In this document: piece by piece, positions 12,229 to 23,239 of the stretch
Layout: each line of letters opens with the position of its first letter
Position numbering within the stretch: position 1 is the stretch's first letter
From: Cryptomeria japonica
Lineage: Eukaryota; Streptophyta; Pinopsida; Cupressales; Cupressaceae
Direction: 5' to 3'
Length of the DNA: 58,000 bases
Assembly (NCBI RefSeq): GCF_030272615.1
Contig: NC_081411.1
Span: 181,002,977-181,060,976 of the forward strand
Translations under genes and position numbers: made by a program
Notes under the pieces: generated by a model
Told to the model about the DNA's origin: nothing
The model's database searches: none
The model's input: the letters and a program-made list of their open reading frames with translations, nothing else

Positions 12229-12245
12229 CTCAATTACATATATGA
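9037..12245 (+). pseudogene. TNP2-like CACTA transposase with DUF4218 and DUF4216 regions, N-terminally truncated
   Basis: The spliced translation follows the TNP2 family: NPRNLR-like and DGVNPFGEMRSVYS at the start, PPWMSIK, IEPLIDELLELW, MLLWTIHDAPG, TKGKFACPVCG, then DSMHIGKNI, a DUF4218-like part (FFNAQEHYLIHQVEEIELCGP, HPEGSMVEGY) and a DUF4216-like part (RYYGILDDILE, QCEKVFYSEV). GT-AG exons read as 9037-9300, 9398-9577, 9661-9897, 9984-10420, 10526-10605, 10707-11119, 11206-11408 and 11487-12245, each joining in frame. TNP2 cuts and joins the transposon ends. The usual N-terminal several hundred residues are missing; CWC22 sequence stands in their place. Stops at about 9843, 10064, 10930 and 11630 mark decay. 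The C-terminus is a long Asp/Gly tail. Confidence 0.9.
12043..12231 (+). repeat. GAT / GATGGT microsatellite coding an acidic tail
   Basis: Three blocks follow one another: GAA/GAT repeats, about ten GATGGT units (about 12072-12135, read as Asp-Gly), and more than twenty GAT units (about 12163-12229, read as Asp). The opposite strand and other frames give long artificial open frames of Ile, Ser or Met. Confidence 0.95.
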
Positions 12246-12305
12246 TGACACATCATGTGATGCTTATGATACATTTTTTATATTTTTTCTTTGTCACAGG
12301 CTGAC

Positions 12306-15237
12306 ATGGATCCATCACATATCGCAGACAGAGATGTAGCTTGTGACACTTCTACCGAGCAAGTAAACGTCATTGTAATTGTACAAATTAGATAGAAGCA
12401 AACTGTTACATTATTATGTTCTTTTTTTAGTGATTTATACCAATTTTGTAATTGTTAATGATATTCTTGACACAGACGGATGTTTGGGGAAAGGGAAAGG
12501 GAGTTGCAATACCTGAGCACCTTTCTAGGGATGTGGAATCATTAGGGTTAAGAAATGATGAACCTAAAGATCCCACAGACCTTGTGAAATTCTTTAAAAT
12601 GCCTCCTATAAAAATTAGAAAAGAGATTGTTGCTTTGGCAACCATGCATCCTACCACTAAAGAGATATGACAGAGGGTGGAATTATTGTATAAGACAGCA
12701 AAAAAATTGCAAGTAAGCAATAATGAAAGCTTTAATTATAACAAAAGTTCAATAATGGTTTATATTTTATTCTCTTTTATGTCATTATCTAAAATATGTA
12801 CGTATTTTTTTTACAACAATTTATTCGCCCTCATGAAAGTCATTCCCACGATCAGGGTGTTGCAGGATCTTCAGGTGATGATAATTTTCTTGTATTATCA
12901 CTTGCTTGGCTTATCACTCTAAGTACCCAAAACACATCATACTTGATACTGTAAATTTTCAAAATAAAGGTTCATCCTTGTTTACAATTATTGCACTTTT
13001 CATATATTTAATGTTTGATATATTTAATGTATTATTCTTTAGGTGCTGTCAATGTTACTATGCAAATGCCGCCACTACCTCATCAGAGGTCAGCCTCACC
13101 TGTATTGCTAACTACAATGTCGGCAACACATAGCATGTAGACATCCTCTAGTGCACATCATATTGGCCCACCCACTATTGGTAGATCCTTCTTTTTCTCT
13201 ATCCTCTGTCATGTGTTTATTTCCCTTCAAGAATTCTTTCTTGAATTCTAATGCCATTTCATAGTGGATTCAATTTTTGCAGGAGGAGATGCACATGAGG
13301 ATGTGCCAGAGGTGACTACTGCTAATAACATGCCATCATTTCCTGGATCTTCTCGTATTGCTAGTACGGGAACGTTGCAGGCCACATTGGTGGTGAGCGA
13401 CAAAGAAATGCTTCCCTTAAAGATACAAAAGGTTCCAGGTACTTTAAAATTATTTTTATATATACTCTAATTGTAATTTACTTTATGATCACTCATTTTG
13501 GACTAATGATCCCATGAATTTTTTGCAGGCAATGATATTTTCTATAAACATCTTAGTGGCATTACATTGCAGATATTTGGGCCCACCATACGTAAAAGGT
13601 GGTACATCATATGTGAACTAACCCTAATCCACTTTAGATTTCATATCATTGCTAGAATAGTTTTCCTTTGATCCATTTCTTGAAGTGTAATAAATGTAGC
13701 TTAGGTTCATTTCTAAATCTAATAGGTTTGTTTTTGCTTTAAAAGGTGGAATGACCAAGAAAAAAGGTTAAAAGATGAATTGACAAACCAAATGGTTGAG
13801 TGGTTTGGAAACGACACCTTTGACAAAACCAAGCTCCTTGAAAAAGATGGCACATATCTAAAGTATGTGAGGGACCAATACAGGACCCATTTGGAGAGGA
13901 ACCTAAAGTACGAGCGTCCCCCTATGATTCTAAAGAGGGAGTGGAAGGACCTGATTTTGGATGCCAAGGAGATAATTGAAAGGAAAAAAAGGAAATATAC
14001 CACTAGACACCAGAAGAAGGTACGGGATACTATTAAGAATGTAATTATGTACTAATTAATTAATCTTTATATTTATATAATCTAACATATTTCAAAAATT
14101 TTATAGACTGATTGACACATCAAAGGAAACAAAGGCAAGGCAAGAAAAGCACGGGCAACACAAACTCAGCTCTGGTGGCTACTTGAAACTTGCTGCATGA
14201 ATTGTAAGTATCTCATGTGAATGAAATATTGCATCAACATATTAATAAATTGCAAACTTTTTTTTTTATCAAACAATGCAAGCAAAATTCACGGTACCAA
14301 GCAAAAATGCAGGGCTCTGAATTCAATAGAGTGCCCATAGAAGATGACAAGAGAATTGCCTACCAGCAAGGCTATTCAGCTGTGGCTGATTGGCTACGAG
14401 AATTGAGTGGGCATACACAAGATTTGAGTGCATCCATCACACAGGTAAATATGCTAAATGGAAGTTGTTTCAAATTGAATACTTTACCAATAATCTAATT
14501 GATGTTGAGTTCCAACATAAAGTGACTATATTTGTTTTAAATAAGCAAGCAATGATAACAATGTCCTTGTCATTGGAATGCAGCTTGCTAATTGTGAAAC
14601 ACCACTTGCACATGAAGGTCTAGATGTGCATCCCAATAGTGGAGGTATTCATTTGCTATTCAAATTTATTTATTTAGCTATTAATACAATTAAACATCTT
14701 AATTTGTAATTAGACTAGTAATTAATGTAACCTTTTTTGTTAATGTTTTAGAGCATGTAGTCAGTGGTGACCAAGTGGAGCATGATCTGGGTACACAACT
14801 TCAAGAACATGATGTTCCCCACTCAGGTAAAGAGGACCACTGTTATTGCTTTAAACAAATATAATTGCAATTGGTGTTCAGCATTAATGTAACCTTTAGT
14901 ATTTCAACTCTAGATGATCTAGAGGGTGTTCATCATGTTGAGGTTGAGGCTACACAAAACGATGTGGCCCCATCAGGTAAAGAGCACAACAATTATGTTC
15001 TCTAAATTAATGAAATACTTATAACAATAATAATTTTCTTTTTTGAATTTAACCCATTTCTTTGTTATTGCAGATGACCCCCTTTCACTTCAGTGTCGTC
15101 GTCCTCAGTATAGGACTAGGCATACATTGAGATAGCGAGTAGTTGGCAGAACATCTGCAGAGAGGAGAAATGATGAAGAAACCGATCTTCCACTTAGTAT
15201 TTTCATAGCTTCAAAGAAAAAACAAAGAAAGAAATGA
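12306..15237 (+). pseudogene. TNPA-like CACTA accessory transposase (Ptta/En/Spm family), multi-exon, decayed
   Basis: A second plus-strand gene starts at ATG 12306 (MDPSHIADRD), 60 bases after TNP2. Exons with GT-AG borders read in frame: 12306-12362, 12475-12713, about 12790-12873, 13043-13180, 13284-13438, about 13530-13600, 13747-14018, about 14105-14200, 14279-14443 and several short ones to KKKQRKK at 15237. The core (WNDQEKRLKDEL, WKDLILDAKEIIE, QEKHGQHKLSSGGY, AYQQGYSAVADWL) has the look of the plant Ptta/En/Spm family, whose members bind the subterminal repeats and assist TNP2. Stops such as those near 12668, 13132 and 14200 indicate decay. The exon list is approximate in the second half. 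Confidence 0.75.
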
Positions 15238-15486
15238 TTGTAATCTAACTTATTTGATAATGACTGATTTTTATGTGTTAGTGAATGTAATTATGTGCTA
15301 ATTAATGGTTATGGATGATATATGTTAATTAATATTGATGAATGTTGTGTGTTAATTAATGTTAATCAATGTTATGTGTGAATGAACATTAAGTGATATT
15401 AATGAATGAATGCTATATTTTATTAATGGTAGAAAAATTAATGAATGAATGTTATAAGATGTTAACGGGGAATTTAGAGTGATGTT

Positions 15487-15511
15487 GGGGGGGGGGGGGG
15501 GGGGGAGGGGC
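15487..15511 (+). repeat. Poly-G run, G20-A-G4
   Basis: Twenty consecutive G, one A, then four G. It can form a G-quadruplex, and the exact length is liable to sequencing error. Confidence 0.9.
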
Positions 15512-15803
15512 CAAATGAGCTTCCACCTTCACGTGGTTGGCCCTATTAAGTAGAGAATATTAAACTAATCTCAAAACCAAGTGAAGCTCAACAAGGTAAC
15601 ACACTTTTCAATATTTCATTATGTTGCACAGTTAATCTTATTGAATAATGTATATTGAATCTTAATTGCAGGGTCCAATAGAGCCAACATGAACAACAAC
15701 ACCATAAGTTGTTGAGTATAATGAACTCCCATATTGTCTTGTCTGTACATGAACAATATGAGTTGCTTCTACTGTTGATATCCAAGGTAGGACTGCAAAA
15801 GTT

Positions 15804-15893
15804 ATGAATATGCCTCATCCTTGTAAGTTTTTTTATTACTTGTAAGTAATGAATATGCCTCATCCTTGTAAGTTTTTTTATTACTTGTAAGTC
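15804..15893 (+). repeat. Tandem duplication, 45-bp unit, two copies
   Basis: The unit starting ATGAATATGCCTCATCC occurs at 15804-15848 and again at 15849-15893, differing by one base, then a short third start ATGAATAT follows. Confidence 0.95.
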
Positions 15894-15946
15894 ATGAATA
15901 TTTCTCTTTAGTTGATTAAAATTAAATGAAAATCTTTAATGAATAC

Positions 15947-17240
15947 ACAAAACTATATACATATGTAGGCACACCATTGTTGAGATGGTCCAACTCCCTA
16001 GCCTCACTCTATGACTAAGCTCATGCCATATCTAAATCAAAGACATCTCAAATACATGGTCAGTGGAAAGTTGCAAAATGCCATTTTCATACATAAGCAA
16101 GACATACACAATTGGGCACAATCACCAAGAGAACGGTAAAAAGTGTGTTTGAGATTGTATCATGGATGCTTTTAAGGATTGTATCATGGATGCAAAAAAT
16201 CTCTTCATTAATCCTTAACTCATGATTTCTATAATATTTCTTTAGACTTCTCATGTCATTTGTTGCACTTCTTCACTATTTTGGACTGAGTTTCAACTAT
16301 TAATTTGCCTTCACTTATGACTGTACCTAGCTTTGTCCTATCTTTGTAAGCTTCCTCTTTGAATTGTGGTTGTAACTTTGATAATACCTTTTTAATGTTG
16401 TTCTATTTGTAAGGAGGACAACTCCTAATGCATGTTGTAGATTGTGTTCTACTAATTGAGACTAACCTAATGCATCTTAGAATGGCATAAATTGCCAGAA
16501 TGGAGATATAGCAGATGAGTTCAAGATTGTTGTTGTAGAAATTATTCAATTTCTGTGCTTGAAATTTATGTATATACACTATTTATAGTCTACTATATAT
16601 TTCCTACTCAGCTACTCCTATTGCTTTAATCTAAATCTGAACTGATGAATTGTATTCTATAGATGACCACTGCCTTTCTTCATTATTTGGGCTACAAAGT
16701 CTTTATATTTCTTTAGGACTTATTGTGTAAACTTGTGAGACAATTTTTAAACCCACCACCTCTCGATGAGTCTATTAGTTACTGTTTCTTATGAGGTCTA
16801 CTTCAATATCTATATTGTAAACCGCTTGAATGAATTTAATCATAGCTTTGAAGAGACCATCCAAGGAAGAAATACCAGGAACAATTACAAATTGCTAGTA
16901 AATCTTTTTGATCCAAATCTACAATATGAAACATAGAATTTCACTAGAAGAACATGAATAACCTTATCTCCTTTAGATAATATCATAAGCAACTACCTAT
17001 AGGAAATGCAATAATCCATAGCATAAACGTAAAGGAAAATGACTGATTCTATTATGTATATTTGCCAAAATAGTACAATAGTAAGCCCGAGGCTATAATC
17101 TATTCCTTCTTTAATTCTCTTTCATGTTACAAAAGTTCCCCCCTTTATATGAGAGTATACATTATTACCAAGTGTTGTGGCTTTTTGGCATATAACTGGT
17201 AACCAACATTTTTTGTTTAACAAACTGGAAGATAAAAAAA
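15947..17240. repeat. Direct repeat copy A (unclassified)
   Basis: Its beginning (AAAACTATATACATATG, then CACCATTGTTGAGAT) and its last 330 bases (about 16905-17240) recur at 19499-19912, where the middle 900 bases or so are absent. On the minus strand the repeat contains a TATA-like TATAAA ahead of GGGGGAAC, as in an LTR promoter. I cannot assign it to a family. Confidence 0.7.
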
Positions 17241-17990
17241 TTGAGTATTGTCGTCTCCTCACCGATACCTATTTGGTATCCATCAGTCCCTTTTTATGTC
17301 GAAGAAACCTTGGGCTTCAGTGACTTCCTTTAGTTTTCCATCAAAATGCTTTTTCCATCGATATCACTATGCTCCTTTGATGAATGGGTTTGTTGTCTCA
17401 CCGAAGCCCCTTTTATCCTCTCTTTGTCATCTTCCACCAATAAAGTTGTATTTATGAAACCATGTGTATTGGAGACATGCCTTTTAGTCTACTCAAAACT
17501 CATATTCTCATCAAAATCATTTTGCTGTCCGTCGGGTTTCATGTCAAAGAGACTTTGGACTTCGGTGACTTCTTTTGTCCTCCCATTGAAACTCATATCC
17601 TTATCGATATCATTCATCGATGTAGTTTTCTTATGTTTTATCAATATCACTTTTTCGATGAGAATGCTTCTTTCGGTGAATCTTCTTTATCTTGCATCAA
17701 TGATATTGTTTCTTTGAAAGCCTTTTCTCATCGGTGGGGGCCACCTCTGCTTTCTTTGATACCTTTTGTTGGTGGGGCCATCTCTTTCAATGAGTCTTTT
17801 TGTACCGATGGTGTTATATCCTCGAAGACCTTTTCTTGTCGATGGGAACCATCTCCACTTTCCTCGATATCTTCTATCGATGGAGTTACTGTCTTCGATG
17901 AGTCCTTTCTGAAGTTGATTGGTGTTTGCTTTCTTTGATGCCCCTTTTATATTGATGAGACATCGCTGGGTCTCATTGATACTATTTGAA
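17233..17990. repeat. Internal copy of the CACTA subterminal repeat block
   Basis: Words such as TGTCGAAGAAACCTTGGGC, CATCGATATCACTATGC and GAGACATCGCTGGGTCTC are shared in order with 23370-23915. The block is dense in TCGATG/CATCGA words, probable transposase-binding repeats. The open frames here (17248-17938) are products of the repeat and are not genes. Confidence 0.8.
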
Positions 17991-19498
17991 TCTTAGATAC
18001 TTCAATAGAATTCTTTTAGACTTGTTTGATAACTTATGGGTTATTATGGTATCAATGAAAATGATGATTTCTTCCAAAGAGAGTTGGCTTCTATGATTTA
18101 ATTTCTCAAATCAAGATATTTTTCTTAATTCAGATTTGATGCTCAACAGAATGACTTCCCTATCACCAATCTATCTTGAAGATTTGACTACTCTTTAGAT
18201 TATGATTATGATTGTCATGATATTTCATGAGACTGCTCTATCCCCATATGAAACCCTTTGTTCCCACAAATCAATGCTTTGAACTTGACTGGAACTTTAT
18301 AGTGATCACTGTCTTTGTACAGTAAGCTTGCCACTTTCTCAACTTTTGATATATTGGAGGCTTCTAGGATGGTTTCTATCTTATAGTCACAATACCTTGC
18401 TATAATTTGTAGATATTCTATGTTTATTTGTTTTCTATGTTTATTTATTTTCCACTCTTAACTCATAGTTCAACCGAATATGGTTCATCTTGGAATCAAT
18501 GCACATCGGTTATAATCAGATTATAACCAATCTCCATGGTTGCAAGACCTGAAGAAGGATTCTTATCATCAATTAGATGCATACTTTTGGGAATATAGAA
18601 AGACAAAAAATTATATTAGAACCGTATTTTTTGTTGAGTCATAATATGATGTGTTAATTTAGCTAAATAAGGGAACCAATGTTGTATTAGGTTTAATTCC
18701 ATGATGACAGTTGAAGCTTGTTAGAGATATGGGATTTGTAGCAATTGGCTTATTAGGTTATGTCACAATCCCATGAAGGTCCTTGTAAACCGTTAATGTC
18801 AGTAGACATGAGACTGTTATGTAACAAATTGATCAACTAAACCTAGAATTTCTATAACCAATGAATCAACTGACTCACGTGTATGTTAATTATCTTATGA
18901 TGGTCATTTATGACCGTTATTCTAAGTAGACATTAAGCAGTTTGCTAGATAGTTGGTTAGTAAACTAGTGAGTTAGTTGGCTCAAGTGTATGCTATTTAT
19001 CATATGATGGTCGTTAATAACCATTATTGTTAGTACACATTAAGCAGATGGATTGTTTAGATGGTTGATAACTAGTGAGTTTGTTGAGCTCAAGAATTGG
19101 ATGTACAAGTCGAGCAAGGGAGGTGAACACTAACAATGCATTGGTGCTTGCAATGTTAAAACCTTGGCCAAGATGGTGATGCTTTATCTAAGTGATGAAA
19201 CTAGCCATTTGAATTCCTTTCTCATATTGATTAGCTTAATAATATTTGTTCAATTTTTTTTATCATGAAAAGATTACCTTCCTTTTAGATAAATTAGGTA
19301 GATTCTTATTATGTTGAAGAACATTTAGTTAGTTTTCTCCTTCAACTGAAGTAGTTATGTTTTATTTTGAAATGCTCAATTTTTTATCTTAATATAGATC
19401 ACAATTTATTTTCTTTAAGTATAGAATTAATGGAATATTACATATGGTATCAAAGCAACCAAGTTCAACATTGAACCTCAGGCTTTCCACCTATAAAA
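17991..19498. other. Non-coding filler inside the CACTA
   Basis: No gene seen. Between about 18770 and 19090 a diverged 120-130-bp unit recurs (TTAGTAGACATTAAGCAG..., CTCA(C/A)GTGTATG, ATATGATGGTC), suggesting old tandem duplication. Confidence 0.5.
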
Positions 19499-19912
19499 AA
19501 AACTATATACATATGCAGGGGCACCATGGTTGAGATAATATGCAGGTGCACTATATACAAAACTATATTTGCAAATAAATATTTTATTCAAATCCACAAT
19601 ATGAAACATAGAGTTTTACTGGAAGAACACAAGTAACCTTATCTCCTTTAGATAATATCACAAGCAACTGCCTACAGAAAGATGCAGTAATCCACAGCAT
19701 ATACACAAAGGAAAGATGACTGATTATATTATGTATGTTCACAAAATGGTACAATAGTAAGCCTAAGGCTATATTCTACTTCTTCTCTAATGATCCTTAT
19801 TGTTACAAAAGTTCCCTCATTTATACGAGGGCATACATAGTCATCAAGCATCATGGCTTTTTAGCACATAACTATTAATTAGCACTTTTGTTAACAAACT
19901 AGAAGATAAACA
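19499..19912. repeat. Direct repeat copy B (unclassified)
   Basis: Counterpart of 15947-17240 with the middle part missing. The stretch from AATCCACAATATGAAACATAGA to the AACTAGAAGATAAA end (19597-19910) matches 16912-17235 throughout. It overlaps the 3' end of the minus-strand ORF at 19899. Confidence 0.75.
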
Positions 19913-22900
19913 AGTTCAACATTCCTATGTGCTGAATGTACTTATCATCTTTATACATTACAACGTCATTGTTTAGTGTCCTCATGTCACTTTCTATCTG
20001 AAAATGATTGGATAGAATATGGTTAACACAAAGTGACAATTCTTTGTCCCAATCCAACTCTACTACTACTCGATTCTTCTCATCACTGAACTCTTGTTTC
20101 CACTGTTCCAATGATACTAACTCACCATTACTGTAAAAAGAGGGCACCCTAGGGGTATTCCCATCATCTAGCCTCTGAAACTCTTTCCTTAATTGATTTG
20201 CCAATTCATCATGGGACTTCAAGTAAGCCTTGGCTTCAATTTTCTCACCTGGATTCATTAAACTATTTTCATTCATCATGCCTTCCAACTGAGACCTGAG
20301 CCTTTCATGCTCTTTCAAAGCTTTGACTATTCTAGTGTATGTCTTCCAATAGATTTTTGCAACCTACACCATACTTTTGAATCTATGCTCAACGAGCTTG
20401 AGAACTAACTTATCCATCTTTTCCTATTCCTTTTTTACTTGCTGAGATGTCTTTTCGGCCCTGTTCCTCCAATACATAGCATCTATCAAGGCATCCATGG
20501 CATCTCTGTCAACACCATATGCCATCCTTGTTTGACTAGTACTTGTATCAATCTGAAGCAATCTTGCTTGCAGCCTCTATTTTTCTTTGTTGGTTTTCTC
20601 ATATAGGCTTTTGTATGTAGAATTTAGTTTCGCAGTTGTTCTAGGGTCACTCTTTCCAACCTACTGCACCATGAAATGTCCAAAAGCTTCTTCTATATCA
20701 ACCAATATAGGTCTTTTATCTTTGGGATAGATAGCCCACTGTAGAAGAGCCTTCTAATCTAGATCATATCCTGATCCTCTAAAGAGTTTATCAATCTCTT
20801 TTGGCATCATATTCTTACTTGGGTCCTGTTTCTTGAGGAATCCATCAAACAATAAGGCAGAGTTTATGTCCCATCCAGAGTATAATAGCACACCAACTTC
20901 CTTAAGCAACTGTCTTCCCTTCTCAGGTGTCATATCTCTCATCACAAGATCCATCTGCTCTTGTAACTTTTGAAGTTGCTACTCTTCTTCATTATTTCTC
21001 ATGTTATTCCTAATTTGAGATCCTTTATGTTGATAGAGGAATGTGGTGAACTCCTTGGAAGCAATGAAGTCACTATCAACAATGAAATCCTCATGCTCCA
21101 GGAATCTAATGTCAGTCACTTCTCGGACATTCAGTTGTCCTATTGCCAAGTCTATCGATGTATCCTCTGCATAACTAGGGGGGTAATCCTCTCGAGGAGT
21201 GAATGGAATGATGCCAGATGTGGAAGCAAGAGACATATGAGCCAAAGGCTCTGTATTCCTAATAGTATCAATGTAATCCCTAAAAACATGAGGTGAGACT
21301 CCCTCAAGTATTTCCAATTCATGCTCCATAAGTTTGTTGGCCAACTCGAAGGGGTCTTCAATCTTTTGTAGTACTTTCTCATCCATTTTCCTTCTAAAAA
21401 GCTTCCATTTATAAGCTTGCATTGTTTTCTCAAACTTTATTCACTTCACTCTGACCTCTTCTCTGCCAATGTTCTTAATGAGGTCATCCGGTAGGTAAGA
21501 TTTATGCTCTCCAGCCTTCAGCTTTTGTGATGACCGGGCTATCCTTATGTATCCTTTAGGATCAAAATTGGGCCTTGGATCCCCCATAGCCATGCCATAA
21601 TAATCCAATTTTGTCTGCAGCAGGCCATAACTCCTTGAAATTTTCACAATAAAATTTGAAAATACTAACAACCCAGGTACAATTGATTATTTCCCATGGT
21701 TTGTCAGATGTTCTGTACTCACTATTGATAGTTGCCTCACAATTTCCTAATAAGCCACTCTCTTGGGGACTGTAAGTGGTAGTAAGTATGTTCTTCCTTC
21801 AAACCCGTATACCCTGACTTGTGTGCAGTCTGAAAAACAATACCAATCTCCCCAATTATGTTCAATTGAGGGATCTTCAATGAAATATTTTGGTCTTAGG
21901 AATCTTTTAACCTCTGGTGCAAGGGCATGATCGCACGGGCACCCCAATAGTCTATATAATGGCTTGACAAAGAACTCAAAATGCCAATATTGATTATTCA
22001 CATACCTCTAGTCCCATGAAGAAACCCATAGTTGCACCGGTTTTCTCATCCTAGCATTGTCATATGTCCTGACACATAACTCTTCTAGCCATAACCCTTC
22101 ATCTTGGCCCACATACAATAGCATATGCATAAGTAAGGAATAATGCCTGAAATGAACATTGATGACATCCTCCTTTAACTTTTCTAGCCCATGATTCAAA
22201 ACCTTAACCAAATAAGCAGAAAAATCAAAGAAGCAGGGGTCCTTAGACTGCAAATCGGCACAAATGACCATGGTTGCAATATCCATCAAAGGATGGGCTT
22301 CTATCCCTAGCACTTGGGCAACACATTAATAGGTATACTTGAAATATGGATGGAAAGAGTTGACATCATAAGGAGCTTTGTCATCCTGACCTAGTGGCAC
22401 TAAGGACCCTGCATTCCTAGGTCTATGTATAGGGAGTCTTCACATTTTGTAAATGTGCTCTAGGTTAAAATATTCACTTGTTAACTTCTTTAGGTCAAAC
22501 AATTCTTCAAATCCCCAATCCAACTTGAACACGGTGTCAATAACCTCCTTTCTGATTGCAAGAATTGGCTCACCCATGTAGTTATATATGGTCCTGGTTT
22601 TAGGGTCATAATTGTTTGCCAATGCCTTCATGAGCTCCACATTCACAAATACATTAGCCACAGCTAACCTTCCTAAGTTCAATCACCATAAATTGTTGAT
22701 AGTTTGAGGGGAAACTCTTTTGTTGTACGCATATTTGAGTAAATCATACCCTCTCAATTCTATCCATATGTCTCCAAGATCCTCAAACCGGTCCTCCAGG
22801 CCTTCCTCATCACCTCTAATCTTCTTGGAACTCAAACTGGATGATGGGAACTAGTCAATCAGGTCCTGGGCCAAAGAACGCCCTTCCCTTTTTTGTCTTT

Positions 22901-22970
22901 TAGTTTTTTCTTTTGCAACAATAGGTTGTTTTCCCTTTTTGGTCTTATTAGTTTTAGATGATGATTCCAT
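19899..22970 (-). pseudogene. Long unknown ORF, 1024 codons with in-frame stops; possible distant relative of LARD ORF2
   Basis: From ATG 22970 (MESSSKTNKTKKGKQP, a basic Lys-rich start) to 19899 the minus strand keeps one frame for exactly 1024 codons. It is broken only by single stops, among them 22440, 22008, 21747, 21441, 20979 and 20754. The N-terminal half has a helical pattern: NYMGEPILAIRKEVIDTVFKL, then YLVKVLNHGLEKLKEDV and RHYSLLMHMLLYV. The C-terminal half is charged and coiled-coil-like (KAYLKSHDELANQLRKEF). The spacing of these two blocks resembles HKITKEAVKVVTGL and EWLKDELIDNLKKIK in LARD-1 ORF2, which suggests common ancestry, as inference. I do not recognise a named domain. 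It has no zinc knuckle or enzyme motif. It lies in the CACTA, opposite to the transposase genes. Confidence 0.7.
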
Positions 22971-23239
22971 TTGAATTTTAAAAAAGAGGTCTGTGTGCAA
23001 ACAACTTACTTGGAATTACTGAGCTTTATCTATGAATTTGCCCAATTCTTGCTTTCATTTCATCTCCTATGAATTCCTTAATGCTGTGTCCTTTGATGTG
23101 GATCCACTACTTATGGCGTATTTAATCAGTTAGTAATGGCCATTTTGGACAACGGTCACTCGGGCACACGTTCAAATTTAATGGCAATGTGACCTTTCAT
23201 GGGATTTGTTTCTGATTTTCACGGCAATCAATAATCATT
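22971..23239. other. Spacer upstream of the long minus-strand ORF
   Basis: Would hold the promoter of the minus-strand ORF at 22970. I see no gag gene, LTR end or primer site, so this ORF is not in an obvious LTR element here. Confidence 0.4.

Larger units (their letters stand above)
15238..15946. other. Downstream region with low-complexity runs
   Basis: No gene. It starts with AT-rich TTAATGAATG-like repeats, then holds the poly-G run and the 45-bp tandem repeat listed separately. A minus-strand open frame at 15588-15863 is built on the repeat and matches nothing I know. Confidence 0.55.

Noticed and set aside
11861-12339. Open frames of poly-Ile, poly-Ser/Pro and poly-Met around the GAT repeat
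   Set aside because: Frame and strand shadows of the microsatellite in the TNP2 tail.
17248-17938. Plus-strand open frames of 69-158 codons
   Set aside because: They lie entirely in CACTA subterminal repeats and three frames are open at once; no protein family is recognisable.
15947-19912. The direct repeats as an LTR pair
   Set aside because: No primer binding site, polypurine tract or TG...CA ends could be found, and one copy lacks its middle.
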